Assembly: GCF_001423425.1 (NCBI RefSeq)
Contig: NZ_LMNX01000001.1
Location: 268,970-332,969 of the forward strand
DNA length: 64,000 bases
Reading direction: 5' to 3'
DNA from: Rhizobium sp. Leaf306
GTDB taxonomy: Bacteria > Pseudomonadota > Alphaproteobacteria > Rhizobiales > Rhizobiaceae
The notes beneath the pieces were generated by a model. The model searched no databases, had not been told where the DNA came from, and saw only the letters and a program-made list of their open reading frames with translations. The position numbers and the translations under genes were made by a program. Shown here piece after piece: positions 9,414-18,761 of this stretch. Each line of letters starts with the position of its first letter. The stretch's first letter is position 1.

Positions 9414-9929
9414 TCAGCCGAGATCCGGCGTCAGCATGTTGAGTGCTGAAGACAGATATCGCGCGGCCAGAGCATGGCCGCGCGCTGAAGCGAGATCCAG
9501 CGCTGCCCGGCAGTGGCTCTCGAGCGGATCACTGATCTGAATCGGTTCGGCGAGAGCTGGCTGCACGATGACAGTGCCGCTGTAGATCGAAGGCAGTCCA
9601 TCGACATCGCGCAGACAGCGTCCGTTCGCGCGAACACTAACCTTACGGCCATCCGGATGGGTCAGGCTGTATTCGGCATTGTAGGCTGCACCATCGACGA
9701 TCGCCATGTGGATAGCCTTGGCCACACGCTGCTTGTCGCCTTCGTCGATGTAGCGCACCAGGACGTCGATCGGCATTCCGATCGACAGGTCCTCAATCGA
9801 GAGACCAAACACATGGGCGATGACCTCGTCACCATAGACGCGGTTTTCTGCAACATTCCAGCTGTAGAACCCCACCGCGTTGATGAAATCTTGATCCGCT
9901 TCGTCAGAAGCGATCGTTCTGCGTGCCAT
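9414..9929 (-). CDS. PAS-fold-like protein, twin A
   Basis: A 171-residue cytoplasmic protein with a single PAS-like domain (about residues 15-120). Features: FYSWNVAENRVYGDEVIAHVFGL at the start, then IDEGDKQRVAKAIHMAI, and a PAC-like strand (YSLTHPDGRKVSVRANGRCLRD). A conserved C-terminal helix (HCRAALDLASARGHALAARYLSSALNML) resembles the dimerising helix after many sensory PAS domains, but there is no kinase, GGDEF or DNA-binding output. It is a paralogue of the gene at 10138-10653, of exactly the same length and collinear, so the pair arose by tandem duplication. Possible role: a stand-alone ligand or protein-interaction sensor. No regulatory signal is evident. Confidence 0.8.
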   Translation of the reverse strand: MARRTIASDEADQDFINAVGFYSWNVAENRVYGDEVIAHVFGLSIEDLSIGMPIDVLVRYIDEGDKQRVAKAIHMAIVDGAAYNAEYSLTHPDGRKVSVRANGRCLRDVDGLPSIYSGTVIVQPALAEPIQISDPLESHCRAALDLASARGHALAARYLSSALNMLTPDLG

Positions 9930-10137
9930 GTCCGCTCCCTATGCCAATACGACGCGTAGTTGTACCATCACCATCGCGTTAGCAATCGCGTACATTGATA
10001 GATGACAAGTTGCTACGGGGTTCTACGTAACGAATCACGAGCGACCTTTGGCTGACAGGAATGTCCAAGGGAGCGATTCTGCAGCCATCGTGCACGACCG
10101 GAGGATGCAGACGCAATTTGCCCGAACCATGGATGCT

Positions 10138-10653
10138 TTACGCTTTTTTGCCGCCATCCAGCACGTTGAGTGCGGAGGACAGGTAGCGGGCCGCAAGCGC
10201 GTGGCGGCGGCTGTTGGCGATTTTCAAAGCCTCGAGACAATGGGTCTTGAGTGGATCGCCAGAATGAGCACCACTGCCCACTTCGACAGCGGTAACGGAA
10301 CCTGTGTAGATCGACGGCAGGCCGAGCTTGTCGCGAAGGCATCGTCCCTGCCCTGTCACCGTGACGCGGCGACCGTCCACATGGGTGATCCCATAACTCT
10401 GGTGGCACTTTTTGCCAGAAATGATGGACTCGTGCAGGGCTTTTGCGACGCGCTGCTTGTCGCCATCGTCGACGTTGACGATGACCTGTTCGATCGGCGC
10501 GCCGCTCTCGAGGTCCCTGTAGGGGACCCCGTAGATGAATGCGAAGACCTGATCGCCGTAGACCTTGTTCTCCTGAACGTTCCAGCTGAAGAACCCAACC
10601 GCATCGCTGAGATCCATACCACTGAAGGCATCAAAACGTCTTATATCGCTCAT
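10138..10653 (-). CDS. PAS-fold-like protein, twin B
   Basis: A 171-residue paralogue of the neighbouring PAS-like protein. It shares AVGFFSWNVQENKVYGDQV, VDDGDKQRVAKALHESI, the HVDGRRVTVTGQGRCLRD strand and the C-terminal HALAARYLSSALNVL helix. I start at the ATG at 10653, since GGAGG lies 11 bases before it; a GTG six codons upstream is possible. Starting here makes the two proteins the same length. About 208 bases separate the two genes, so each may have its own promoter. Era begins its coding region 1.2 kb upstream and ends 196 bases before this gene, so coupling to era is unlikely. Confidence 0.8.
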   Translation of the reverse strand: MSDIRRFDAFSGMDLSDAVGFFSWNVQENKVYGDQVFAFIYGVPYRDLESGAPIEQVIVNVDDGDKQRVAKALHESIISGKKCHQSYGITHVDGRRVTVTGQGRCLRDKLGLPSIYTGSVTAVEVGSGAHSGDPLKTHCLEALKIANSRRHALAARYLSSALNVLDGGKKA

Positions 10654-10849
10654 GCCTGGCACCACCTCCACGATTTGCCGAGATCGCCTCAGTCCTTCAA
10701 TACAACCAGCGTAACCCGTCGGCGTATTTTAGGAAATAACAATTAAGCATTTCCGAATTTACTAACATTCGAAATTACACAGCAGTTCCTTCTCCCGATA
10801 TCAAGCTAACGCATCGGAAGGAGTCGGCAAGCCAAAAACGGTCAAACAT

Positions 10850-11845
10850 TCAGTTTTTCGGGAATTCCAGGCCCATTTCGCGGAAACGTTGTGGATCGTC
10901 TCCCCAATTTTCCCTGACCTTCACAAAAAGGAACAGGTGAACGGGCTGTTCAAGGATCTCGGTCAGTTCCTTGCGCGACGCTGTCGAAATTGCCTTGATG
11001 GCGTCGCCGTTCTTGCCGAGAGCGATCTTCTTCTGGCTTTCGCGCTCGACATAGATGACCTGTTCGATCCTGACGGAACCATCCTTGCGCTCTTCCCACT
11101 TCTCAGTCTCGACATGCGAGGCGTAGGGAAGCTCTTGGTGGAGCCTGAGAAAGAGCTTCTCGCGGGTGATTTCGGCAGCAAGCTGGCGCATCGGCAGATC
11201 GGAAATCTGATCCTCCGGATAGTACCAGGGGCCTTCCGGCAGGGTCGTGGAGAAATAGTCCATCAGATCGTCGCAACCCGAACCGGTCGTCGCCGAGATC
11301 ATGAAGGTGCGCACGAAGTCGATCTTTTCGTTGGCCGCAGCAGCAAGCGCCAGAAGATCCTCGCGCTTGACCTGATCGATCTTGTTCAGAAGCAGCAGTT
11401 TCGGCTGATGCACATCCTTCAGACCCTCGAGGATCGCGTCGGCATCGCCGCGCAGGCCGCGTTCGCTGTCAATCAGCAGCGCGATCATGTCGGCATCCTT
11501 GGCGCCGCCCCAGGCGGTGGTCACCATGGCGCGGTCCAGCCTGCGGCGCGGCTTGAAGATGCCGGGGGTATCCATGAAGACGATCTGGGCGTTGTTGTGG
11601 ATCGCGATGCCCCGAACGATGGCGCGGGTTGTCTGCACCTTGTGGCTGACGATCGACACCTTGGCGCCGACGAGACGGTTGACCAGCGTCGACTTGCCGG
11701 CATTGGTCGCGCCGATCAGCGCCACGAAACCGGAATGGGTCGGACCGGCTTCAGCCAGTTCCGCCGCCGCCTTGTCGGACGAGGTTTCCGGCTGAACGGC
11801 GTTTACGTCTTCGTCTCTGCCTTCGATGGTGTTGTCTTCGATCAT
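10850..11845 (-). CDS. era: GTPase Era
   Basis: Essential GTP-binding protein that binds 16S rRNA and helps 30S maturation. It shows the G1 motif (GATNAGKS), switch residues (TTRAIVRG), DTPG, NKID (G4) and a C-terminal KH domain (ITREKLFLRLHQELPYA; IYVERESQKKIALGKNGDAIK, in part). The chosen ATG at 11845 gives 331 residues; a TTG at 11854, directly after the rnc stop, is also in frame. The first 35 residues are an acidic extension common in rhizobial Era. Spacing to rnc (9 bases or fewer) indicates translational coupling in a lepB-rnc-era operon. Confidence 0.96.
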   Translation of the reverse strand: MIEDNTIEGRDEDVNAVQPETSSDKAAAELAEAGPTHSGFVALIGATNAGKSTLVNRLVGAKVSIVSHKVQTTRAIVRGIAIHNNAQIVFMDTPGIFKPRRRLDRAMVTTAWGGAKDADMIALLIDSERGLRGDADAILEGLKDVHQPKLLLLNKIDQVKREDLLALAAAANEKIDFVRTFMISATTGSGCDDLMDYFSTTLPEGPWYYPEDQISDLPMRQLAAEITREKLFLRLHQELPYASHVETEKWEERKDGSVRIEQVIYVERESQKKIALGKNGDAIKAISTASRKELTEILEQPVHLFLFVKVRENWGDDPQRFREMGLEFPKN

Positions 11846-11854
11846 GATGTCCAA

Positions 11855-12571
11855 TCAGTCTTCAGCAGAGGTCTTCTGCCAGACGCCTTCGCGTTCGAGT
11901 ATCCTGGTGGCAGCCACCTGTTCGGCTGCACGTTTCGACCGGTCGGCGCCCGTTTCGGGCGAAACACCGGGAATCTCGACCGTCACGGTAAAGCGCGGGT
12001 CGTGATCCGGGCCGGAGCGGTCGTCAATGCGGTAGGACGGGGTCACACCGAATTTGGCATGTGCCCATTCCTGCAATTCCGTCTTGGCGTCGCGGCGGGC
12101 GCCATCGGCGCGGGTCGCACGCGCCTTCCAATGACGCAGAATGAAACCGCGGGCAGCTTCCAGTCCGCCATCCAGATAAAGGGCGGCAATCAAGCTCTCC
12201 ACCACATCGGCGCGGACGTTCATCATCCGCTTGCCGGTGATCTTCTTGACGTCGGCGCCGGTTCGGATGAAACGGTGCAGTTCCATCTCGTCTGCAACAA
12301 TGGCACAGCTTTCGGCGCTGACCAACTGATTAAGGCGCACAGACAGCTCACCTTCCGGTGCGGACCGGAAGGTGGTGAACAGAAGTTCGGCAACGCAGAG
12401 CCCGAGCACACGGTCGCCCAGAAACTCCAGACGCTCGTAATTGGCATCCTTGGCAAGACCGACGCTGGCATGGGTCAGCGCCCGGTCAAGCCACTGCTTC
12501 TCGGAAAAGACATGGCCGATTATCGTCTCGAGACGGCCGCGTTCTTCTTCCGAGAGTGAGAGCGGTTTCAT
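11855..12571 (-). CDS. rnc: Ribonuclease III
   Basis: Double-stranded RNA endonuclease that processes rRNA precursors and structured mRNAs. The catalytic signature ERLEFLGDRVL and the second acidic motif DVVESLIAALYLDGG are intact; the C-terminal double-stranded RNA-binding domain (DAKTELQEWAHAKFGVTPSY... RAAEQVAATRIL) is complete. The length is 238 residues with the ATG at 12571. That ATG overlaps the lepB stop by one base (TGATG), a classic coupling arrangement; a longer upstream frame would run into lepB and is rejected. Confidence 0.96.
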   Translation of the reverse strand: MKPLSLSEEERGRLETIIGHVFSEKQWLDRALTHASVGLAKDANYERLEFLGDRVLGLCVAELLFTTFRSAPEGELSVRLNQLVSAESCAIVADEMELHRFIRTGADVKKITGKRMMNVRADVVESLIAALYLDGGLEAARGFILRHWKARATRADGARRDAKTELQEWAHAKFGVTPSYRIDDRSGPDHDPRFTVTVEIPGVSPETGADRSKRAAEQVAATRILEREGVWQKTSAED

Positions 12572-13326
12572 CAATGAACGCCCTTGAAGAGACGGTCCCA
12601 ACGCATGTTGGACGGCCATTTCCAAATCTCGCGGAAGGACGTGTCGTTGCCGAGCGAGAAGAAGATGACGCTGGCGCGACCGACGAGGTTTTCGGCAGGA
12701 ACCATGCCCGGACCTTCATCGAAGCGGCTGTCGAGCGAGTTGTCGCGGTTGTCGCCCATGAAGAAGTAGTGTTCGGCCGGCACGACGAACTCGCGGGTGT
12801 TGTCGCCGCGCGAGCTTGGGGACTGGTCGAGCGTGTCAAAGGTCACGCCGTTGTCGAGCGTCTCGCGGAAGACTGGAACGTTGGTGCCGGGATCGGAGCG
12901 GTAGTCGGATGTGAAAGCGCCGTCGCCCTGCTTGGGTACAGCGGTTCCGTTGACGAAGAGCACGCCGTCGCGAACCTGGATGCGGTCACCGGGAAGGCCG
13001 ATCAGGCGCTTGATGTAATCGATCTCGGGCTGCTGCGGCAGGCGGAACACGATCACGTCGCCGCGCTTCGGCTCGCTGAACTGAAGGACACGGCCTTCAA
13101 ACAGGTCCGGCGAAAACGGCATCGAATATTTTGAGAACCCGTAGGCGAACTTGTTGACGAAGATATAGTCGCCGACCAGGAGCGTCGGCATCATCGAGCC
13201 GGACGGAATCGTGAAGGGCTGGAACAGGACGGTGCGGATCACCATAGCCAGCAGCAAGGCCTGGATGATGACCTTGATGTTTTCCCAAAGGGCATTCTGC
13301 GGCTTCGTCTCGGCGTTATCGGACAC
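12571..13326 (-). CDS. lepB: Signal peptidase I
   Basis: Inner-membrane serine protease that cleaves Sec signal peptides. One N-terminal anchor (IIQALLLAMVIRTVLF) precedes the catalytic Ser 44 in IPSGSMMPTLLVGD and the general-base Lys 106 in DYIKRLIGLPGD; the C-terminal box GDNRDNSLDSR is present. I place the start at the GTG at 13326, which matches the usual rhizobial N-terminus; a TTG at 13335 is closer to a GAGAGAGA stretch and is also possible. The gene overlaps rnc by one base. About 200 bases separate it from acpS, with no gene that I can support in them. Confidence 0.95.
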   Translation of the reverse strand: MSDNAETKPQNALWENIKVIIQALLLAMVIRTVLFQPFTIPSGSMMPTLLVGDYIFVNKFAYGFSKYSMPFSPDLFEGRVLQFSEPKRGDVIVFRLPQQPEIDYIKRLIGLPGDRIQVRDGVLFVNGTAVPKQGDGAFTSDYRSDPGTNVPVFRETLDNGVTFDTLDQSPSSRGDNTREFVVPAEHYFFMGDNRDNSLDSRFDEGPGMVPAENLVGRASVIFFSLGNDTSFREIWKWPSNMRWDRLFKGVH

Positions 13327-13526
13327 GTATTTCAATCTCTCTCTTCACGGCGGATGGCTACCTGTGTGAAACGTGCCGCAATCTTCGAGAGATCACGCCC
13401 GCCGTTCAGGTCATTCCTGCGTGGCACCTTGTAGCTACAAAACCGCTGCGCGCTTTTGCGGGACATGCTTTAGCGTCTTCACAGAGCGGCGGCAATGGGC
13501 CACCGCTTCGCCAAATTCGGGTACGC

Positions 13527-13934
13527 TCATGGAGCGGCCACCGGTCGCGCCTCAATGATCACGAAGGCCTGCGCATAGGGATACTCGTCGGTGATCGTGA
13601 CGTGGATGAAAGGCTCCTGACCGGCGGGCATCAGTTCCGCCAGCCGCTCACCCGCGCCACCCGTCAACACCATGGTCGGCTTGCCGCCCGGCAGGTTGAC
13701 AACGCCCATGTCTTTCCAGAACACGCCGTTTGCAAGGCCGGTGCCGAGAGCCTTGGAGCAGGCTTCCTTGGCGGCGAACCGCTTGGCATAGGATTCTGCG
13801 CGGTTCTTCCGACGATCGGACTTCGCGCGCTCGATATCGGTGAAACAACGATGGGTGAACCGTTCCCCGAAACGTTCGATGGATTTTTCAACTCGACGGA
13901 TGTCGATGAGGTCACTGCCCATGCCGATAATCAT
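13527..13934 (-). CDS. acpS: Holo-[acyl-carrier-protein] synthase
   Basis: Transfers 4'-phosphopantetheine from CoA to apo-ACP. The 135-residue protein has the family motifs [20 protein letters not shown] (Asp 8 binds Mg) and [22 protein letters not shown] precedes the ATG at 13934; a TTG codon just before is unlikely. The DUF2062 gene lies 15 bases upstream on the same strand, so the two are probably co-transcribed. Confidence 0.96.
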   Translation of the reverse strand: MIIGMGSDLIDIRRVEKSIERFGERFTHRCFTDIERAKSDRRKNRAESYAKRFAAKEACSKALGTGLANGVFWKDMGVVNLPGGKPTMVLTGGAGERLAELMPAGQEPFIHVTITDEYPYAQAFVIIEARPVAAP

Positions 13935-13949
13935 CAAAGTCCCTCTTTC

Positions 13950-14579
13950 TCAAGCATCGACTGACTTGCGGTCTGCCGGCTGCGCCGTCAAGTTCCCCGG
14001 CTGATATTCCCGCTCATAGGCCTGCTGATATTCGCTGCGGCGGGCAAGGCGACGCTCCGTCTGGCTGTTGCGAAAACTGCGGATTCCGAAATAGGTCGCG
14101 ACATAGACAAGCAGTCCGCAGAACAGTCCGGGAGGCAGCGAGCCGATCAGCATCGGCTCCAGGATCGGGTCCCAGAGTTCCGATAGCTTGAGCTGGGAAA
14201 ACAGCGCCGCTAGATCGACCGGCCGCGCTTCGCCGCCGCCAGCGCGGCCAAGGATGAACTGGCCGATTTCCCACGTAAGGGGCCAGATGATGGGACAAGT
14301 AACGGGATTGGCGAAAGCCGTGCCAAGCGCCGCAGCGACCATGCTGCCGCCCAGCACCCAGGCAAAGGGGATAGCAAAAAGGATGTGGAAGCCGAGAAAG
14401 GGTGTCCAGGCGCTGACCATGCCGATCGCAAGACCGGCAGCAACCGCATGCGGCGAACCGCCGATGCGCAAGATCTTGAGCCGGTAATATCCGAGCACAC
14501 GGCGGAACCCCTTCGGAGGGAATATTGCGCGATGCAGCTTTTCTCGGAAAGTCGGGGCTTTGCGGCGCCGAAAGGGCAT
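13950..14579 (-). CDS. DUF2062 domain-containing membrane protein
   Basis: A 209-residue protein with two to three hydrophobic helices and the DUF2062 hallmarks GGSPHAVAAGLAIGMVSAWTPFLGFH and ANPVTCPIIWPLTWEIG. The N-terminus is basic (MPFRRRKAPTFREKL). Function is unknown, though the family is conserved in proteobacteria. It lies between the rel gene and acpS, the usual rhizobial position, and ends 15 bases before acpS. Confidence 0.88.
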   Translation of the reverse strand: MPFRRRKAPTFREKLHRAIFPPKGFRRVLGYYRLKILRIGGSPHAVAAGLAIGMVSAWTPFLGFHILFAIPFAWVLGGSMVAAALGTAFANPVTCPIIWPLTWEIGQFILGRAGGGEARPVDLAALFSQLKLSELWDPILEPMLIGSLPPGLFCGLLVYVATYFGIRSFRNSQTERRLARRSEYQQAYEREYQPGNLTAQPADRKSVDA

Positions 14580-14768
14580 GAAGCAGCTTCTTTCTGGTTC
14601 GGTCCGGTCAAGGATCCGAGAACCATCATCTCAGTTCGGAAACGGTCTTCGTAGCGGAAGCCCAAGATGATGGCGAAAATTGGCCGCTGGCATCGGGCCG
14701 CTTCGCGCACGGCCCCCGGATAGATCTACTGCACGACAGACGGCCGAGCCGCTGCCATGTCATTGAAT

Positions 14769-14921
14769 TCAGATGGACTTGCGGAACATGCCACGGTCGA
14801 TCTGGCGAACGCGGTGCTCGAGATCGAAGCGATCGCAGGCTTCATTGAGGTATGCCATTTCGCGTTCCTGGACGGAAGGACCGCGCAGGACGCGGGCGAA
14901 CTTGCGGACGGAGGTAAACAT
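14769..14921 (-). CDS. DUF3563 family small protein, 50 aa
   Basis: A 50-residue protein: MFTSVRKFARVLRGPSVQ, then EREMAYLNEACDRFDLEHR, ending RQIDRGMFRKSI. The EREMxYLN and DLExRxRQIDRGxFR elements are those of DUF3563, a short proteobacterial family of unknown function. I use the ATG at 14921; a longer in-frame extension of 42 residues upstream is not family-like. A weak AGAGA precedes the start. It is flanked by 189 bases before the DUF2062 gene and 158 bases from rel. Confidence 0.8.
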   Translation of the reverse strand: MFTSVRKFARVLRGPSVQEREMAYLNEACDRFDLEHRVRQIDRGMFRKSI

Positions 14922-15079
14922 TCGACGTCTCTTTCGGTAAATGTTGCGGTGCAGCAGATATAGGCTGAACCAGCGGGCTTTACCAACGCAAGGGTTACCT
15001 CCCAGCCCTGCATTGAATGCATACCCGTTCCAGGGGAGCGCACTCAAAACAGGCAGTCCGCGTCGACTGTCGGCTAGGG

Positions 15080-17341
15080 TTAGTCGTAGACACGCTTCAG
15101 GTTGGAAACGCAGTCCAGTTCCTTCAGCTGCGTCAGGAGCTGATTGAGCTGGCGCACGTCCCAGACTTCGACTTCCATGGCGATCTCGGAGAAATCGGCG
15201 GCGCGATTGCTGGCCATCGACAAGGATCGGATGTTGATGTCGAGACCGCCGATTGTCTTCGCGACCGTCGCAAGGGTGCCTGGCTCGTTGATCGTGTTGA
15301 CGTCGATACGGGCCAGAAAACGCGACTTGTTGGCCTCGTCGAGATCCCAGCGCACATCGATCCAGCGCTCCGGTTCCTCATCGAAGTGCTGCAGGATCGG
15401 GGCCTGGATCGGATAGATGGTGATCGCCTCGCCCTTGTCCATGATCCCGACGATACGGTCTCCGGGCACGGCGCCGCTCGGTGCGAAACGCACCTGCATA
15501 TTGCCGGCAAGACCGCGGATCGGAACCGGTTCCGGGCTCAACGCCACGACATCGCCGGCATTGACGGCCGCCTGGGAGTCCTCCAGCGGTGCCTTTGGCT
15601 GGTTCGGCAGCTTGAACATCATGCCGGACGCGCTGCGCATGTTGAACCAGCCGTCATCGGCCGATGGCTTCACGGTAACGCGTTCGTCCTTGAAATCAGG
15701 GAAGACGGCGCGCAGCACGTCGAGCGACGACAGCTCCCCTCGCCCGACGGCAGCGATCGCATCCTCGACATCCTTGTGGGCAAGCCGATGAAGAGCAGGC
15801 TTCAGCGCCTCGCGGGTAAAGGTCTTTGCGGCGCGATCGAAGGTACGCTCCAGGATACGGTAGCCGAGGCCAGCATACTGTTTGCGGATCGCCATGCGGG
15901 TGGCGCGGCGGATGGCCGAGCGGGCCTTGCCGGTGACGACGATTTCTTCCCAGGCGGCCGGCGGAACCTGCACGCCCGAGCGGATGATCTCCACCTCGTC
16001 ACCGTTGTTCAGCCGGGTGACAAGCGGCATGATACGGCCGTTGATCTTGGCGCCAACCGTGGTGTCGCCGATATTGGTATGAACCGCATAGGCAAAGTCG
16101 ATCGGCGTGGCACCGCGCGGCAGCGCGATCAGCTTGCCCTTGGGCGTGAAGCAGAAGACCTGATCCTGGAACAGTTCGAGCTTGGTATGCTCCAGAAATT
16201 CTTCCGGATTGTCGCCTTCGGCAAGCGACTCGATCGTATGGCGCAGCCAGGAATAGGCGCTCGATTCCTTGGGCAGAAGATCGTCGCCCTTGGCACCACC
16301 CGACTGGCCGTCCTTATAGAGCGCATGCGCGGCGATCCCGTATTCGGCAATCTCCTGCATCATCTCGGTACGGATCTGCAATTCGATACGCTGCCTGGAC
16401 GGGCCGACGATCGTCGAGTGGATCGAGCGATAGTCGTTCTGCTTCGGGTTGGAGATGTAGTCCTTGAAGCGGCCCGGCACGACGCGCCAGCGGGTATGAA
16501 CGATGCCGAGCGCCTTGTAGCAGCAGGCGACGTCGTCGACGACGATGCGGAAACCGTAGAGGTCGGAAAGCTGCTCGAAGGACAGCGACTTCGACTGCAT
16601 CTTGCGGAAGATGGAATAGGGCTTCTTCTGGCGTCCCTTGACCGCGGCGTCCGGCAGGCCGTTGGCGACGAGAAGATCGCGCAACTCGTCCTCGATCTTC
16701 TTGATCAGCCCTTCGTTGCGGGCCGAAAGATCGGCCAGCCGCTGGGTGACCGTCGCATAGGCTTCCGGGTTGATGTAGCGGAAGGACAGGTCCTCGAGCT
16801 CGTCGCGCATGTCCTGCATGCCCATGCGGCCGGCAAGCGGCGCATAGATATCCATCGTCTCTTCGGAAATGCGGGCCTTCTGCTCGGCCTTCATATGGTC
16901 GAGCGTGCGCATGTTGTGCAGCCGGTCGGCAAGCTTGACCAGCAGCACGCGCACGTCGTCTGAGATCGCCAGCAGCAGCTTGCGCAGGTTTTCGGCCTGC
17001 TTGGCCTTTTTCGATACGAGATCGAGACGCTTGAGCTTGGTCAGGCCTTCGACGAGACGACCGATATCCTCGCCGAACAGCTCGTCGATCTCGGCGCGGG
17101 TCGCTGTCGTATCCTCAATCGTATCGTGCAGCAACGCGACGGCGATCGTCGACTCGTCGAGATGCATGTCGGTGAGGATGGCAGCCACTTCGAGCGGATG
17201 CGAGATATAGGGATCGCCAGAGGCGCGTTTTTGCTGGCCATGCTTTTGCATGGCGTAGACATAGGCCTTGTTGAGAAGAGCTTCGTTGGCCTCGGGCTTG
17301 TACTTCTGTACCCGCTCAACAAGCTCGTACTGCCTCATCAT
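15080..17341 (-). CDS. rsh: Bifunctional (p)ppGpp synthetase/hydrolase (Rel/SpoT homologue)
   Basis: A 753-residue enzyme that makes and degrades the alarmone (p)ppGpp. It has the HD hydrolase domain (ISHPLEV, His 48; LLHDTIEDT, His 72/Asp 73), the synthetase domain (DLYGFRIVVDDVACCYK; NPKQNDYRSIHSTIVGP), a TGS domain (FCFTPKGKLIALPRGATPID, in part) and a C-terminal ACT domain (FLARIDVNTINEPGTLATVAK, in part). Intact motifs in both catalytic domains indicate a true bifunctional Rsh. The start is at tandem ATGs (17341/17338), matching the usual MMRQYELVERVQKY start. rpoZ lies just upstream, as in many proteobacteria, and may be co-transcribed. Confidence 0.96.
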   Translation of the reverse strand: MMRQYELVERVQKYKPEANEALLNKAYVYAMQKHGQQKRASGDPYISHPLEVAAILTDMHLDESTIAVALLHDTIEDTTATRAEIDELFGEDIGRLVEGLTKLKRLDLVSKKAKQAENLRKLLLAISDDVRVLLVKLADRLHNMRTLDHMKAEQKARISEETMDIYAPLAGRMGMQDMRDELEDLSFRYINPEAYATVTQRLADLSARNEGLIKKIEDELRDLLVANGLPDAAVKGRQKKPYSIFRKMQSKSLSFEQLSDLYGFRIVVDDVACCYKALGIVHTRWRVVPGRFKDYISNPKQNDYRSIHSTIVGPSRQRIELQIRTEMMQEIAEYGIAAHALYKDGQSGGAKGDDLLPKESSAYSWLRHTIESLAEGDNPEEFLEHTKLELFQDQVFCFTPKGKLIALPRGATPIDFAYAVHTNIGDTTVGAKINGRIMPLVTRLNNGDEVEIIRSGVQVPPAAWEEIVVTGKARSAIRRATRMAIRKQYAGLGYRILERTFDRAAKTFTREALKPALHRLAHKDVEDAIAAVGRGELSSLDVLRAVFPDFKDERVTVKPSADDGWFNMRSASGMMFKLPNQPKAPLEDSQAAVNAGDVVALSPEPVPIRGLAGNMQVRFAPSGAVPGDRIVGIMDKGEAITIYPIQAPILQHFDEEPERWIDVRWDLDEANKSRFLARIDVNTINEPGTLATVAKTIGGLDINIRSLSMASNRAADFSEIAMEVEVWDVRQLNQLLTQLKELDCVSNLKRVYD

Positions 17342-17477
17342 CCCGTGAAATGCCCTCGATACCGGGTCCAACAAAATAAAAATGGCGCGCCAACCATCAG
17401 ATCAGCGCGGCCATCATAGATATCAAGACAGATTAGGGCGAGAGAATGAACGGTCCCTTGCCCAAACAATGCATCAA

Positions 17478-17885
17478 TCAGTAATCGTCGCTCTTTTCCG
17501 GCGGCACGAGGCCTTCGATACCAGCGAGAAGGTCTTCTTCCGACATCTGGTCGAAATTGACGGTTTCCGCGGCGCCGTCTTCCTCGTCGTTGCCAGAGGC
17601 TGTCGACGTGCTGCCGGCAGCAATCAGGGTTGCCGGATCGGGCTCGGGCTCGTCGATCTCGACATGCTTCTGCAGCGAATGGATCAGGTCTTCCTTCAGG
17701 TCGTCGGGAGACAGCGTTTCGTCGGCGATTTCGCGCAGTGCGACGACCGGGTTCTTGTCATTGTCGCGATCGATGGTGATCGCTGCGCCCTGCGAGATCT
17801 GGCGGGCACGGTGGCTGGCGAGAAGCACCAGCTCAAAACGATTATCGACTTTGTCAATGCAATCTTCTACTGTGACACGGGCCAT
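17478..17885 (-). CDS. rpoZ: RNA polymerase omega subunit
   Basis: A 135-residue omega subunit that helps assemble RNA polymerase. [30 protein letters not shown] is the standard start, so the ATG at 17885 is used. The C-terminus is a long acidic tail ([24 protein letters not shown] ... [20 protein letters not shown]) typical of rhizobia. It precedes rel by 136 bases on the same strand, placing two ppGpp-related genes together, since omega is part of the ppGpp-binding site of RNA polymerase in E. coli. Confidence 0.96.
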   Translation of the reverse strand: MARVTVEDCIDKVDNRFELVLLASHRARQISQGAAITIDRDNDKNPVVALREIADETLSPDDLKEDLIHSLQKHVEIDEPEPDPATLIAAGSTSTASGNDEEDGAAETVNFDQMSEEDLLAGIEGLVPPEKSDDY

Positions 17886-18164
17886 TGCCTGTCCTTTGCG
17901 GTCGTTATTTTCGGAATTGCTACGCCCGATACAGCCATTGCCGGCGAAATTCAAGTTTATTCATGCCGACTGCCGCATGCCGCCGACCGTGGTGGCGATG
18001 ACTCTGGCCAGATTCAACGAAAGGTTGCTTGGATAAAAGCGAATCCTACCATAAATGACATTTATATGATTAGCTGGTAATTTAACCGATAAATACCTAA
18101 GCGATCGGCTCAACTTTTCATTTGACGGGTCCTTGGTCAAGCAGCTTGAAGGGGATGGAGACAT

Positions 18165-18743
18165 ATGTTTGACCCAAGAGAGAAGATAGCTCTCTTTATC
18201 GACGGTGCTAATCTTTACGCGGCCTCGAAAAGCCTTGGTTTCGATATTGATTACCGTAAGCTTCTGAAGGCTTTTCAGAAGCGCGGCTATCTGTTGCGTG
18301 CCTATTACTATACGGCGCTGATCGAGGATCAGGAATATTCGTCGATCAGGCCGCTGATCGACTGGCTGGATTACAACGGCTACAAGGTTGTGACAAAGCC
18401 CGCCAAGGAATTCACGGATTCGCTTGGCCGCCGCAAAATCAAGGGCAACATGGATATCGAGCTCGCGATCGATGCGATGGAACAGGCCGAGACCGTTGAT
18501 CATCTCGTGCTATTTTCGGGCGATGGCGACTTCACCAATCTTGTCGAAGCGCTGCAGCGCCGCGGTCGCAAGGTCTCGGTCGTTTCGACGATGCAGACGC
18601 AGCCGCCGATGATCGCCGACGACCTGCGCCGGCAGGCCGATCATTTCATCGATCTGATGACACTGAAAGCCGAAGTGGGCCGCGATCCATCGGAACGCGC
18701 ACCACGGCCGACGGAGCCTGCTCCCGAACCGGCCGAAGGCTGA
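18165..18743 (+). CDS. NYN domain protein (LabA/DUF88 family)
   Basis: A 192-residue protein with a PIN-like NYN nuclease fold: IALFIDGANLY (Asp 13, Asn 16), then GNMDIELAIDAM and VLFSGDGDFTNLVEAL, which provide the conserved acidic residues of the site. LabA-like proteins are predicted RNases. The C-terminus is a Pro/Glu-rich tail (PSERAPRPTEPAPEPAEG). GGAG sits 5 bases before the ATG. It is divergent from rpoZ with a 279-base shared upstream region that holds AT-rich sequence, and a strong terminator follows. Confidence 0.9.
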   Translation: MFDPREKIALFIDGANLYAASKSLGFDIDYRKLLKAFQKRGYLLRAYYYTALIEDQEYSSIRPLIDWLDYNGYKVVTKPAKEFTDSLGRRKIKGNMDIELAIDAMEQAETVDHLVLFSGDGDFTNLVEALQRRGRKVSVVSTMQTQPPMIADDLRRQADHFIDLMTLKAEVGRDPSERAPRPTEPAPEPAEG

Positions 18744-18761
18744 GATCATCCCTGGAATGAG

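Noticed and set aside
10889-12559. 556-residue open frame opposite era and rnc
   Set aside because: Shadow of two conserved essential genes.
13373-13558. 61-residue frame between lepB and acpS
   Set aside because: No SD, no family and it reads into the acpS end; I treat the 200-base gap as non-coding.
15017-16963. 648-residue open frame on the plus strand inside rel
   Set aside because: It is the antisense shadow of the Rsh gene; the minus frame has complete HD, synthetase, TGS and ACT motifs, while this one is rich in Arg/Asp/His/Gly without any family pattern.
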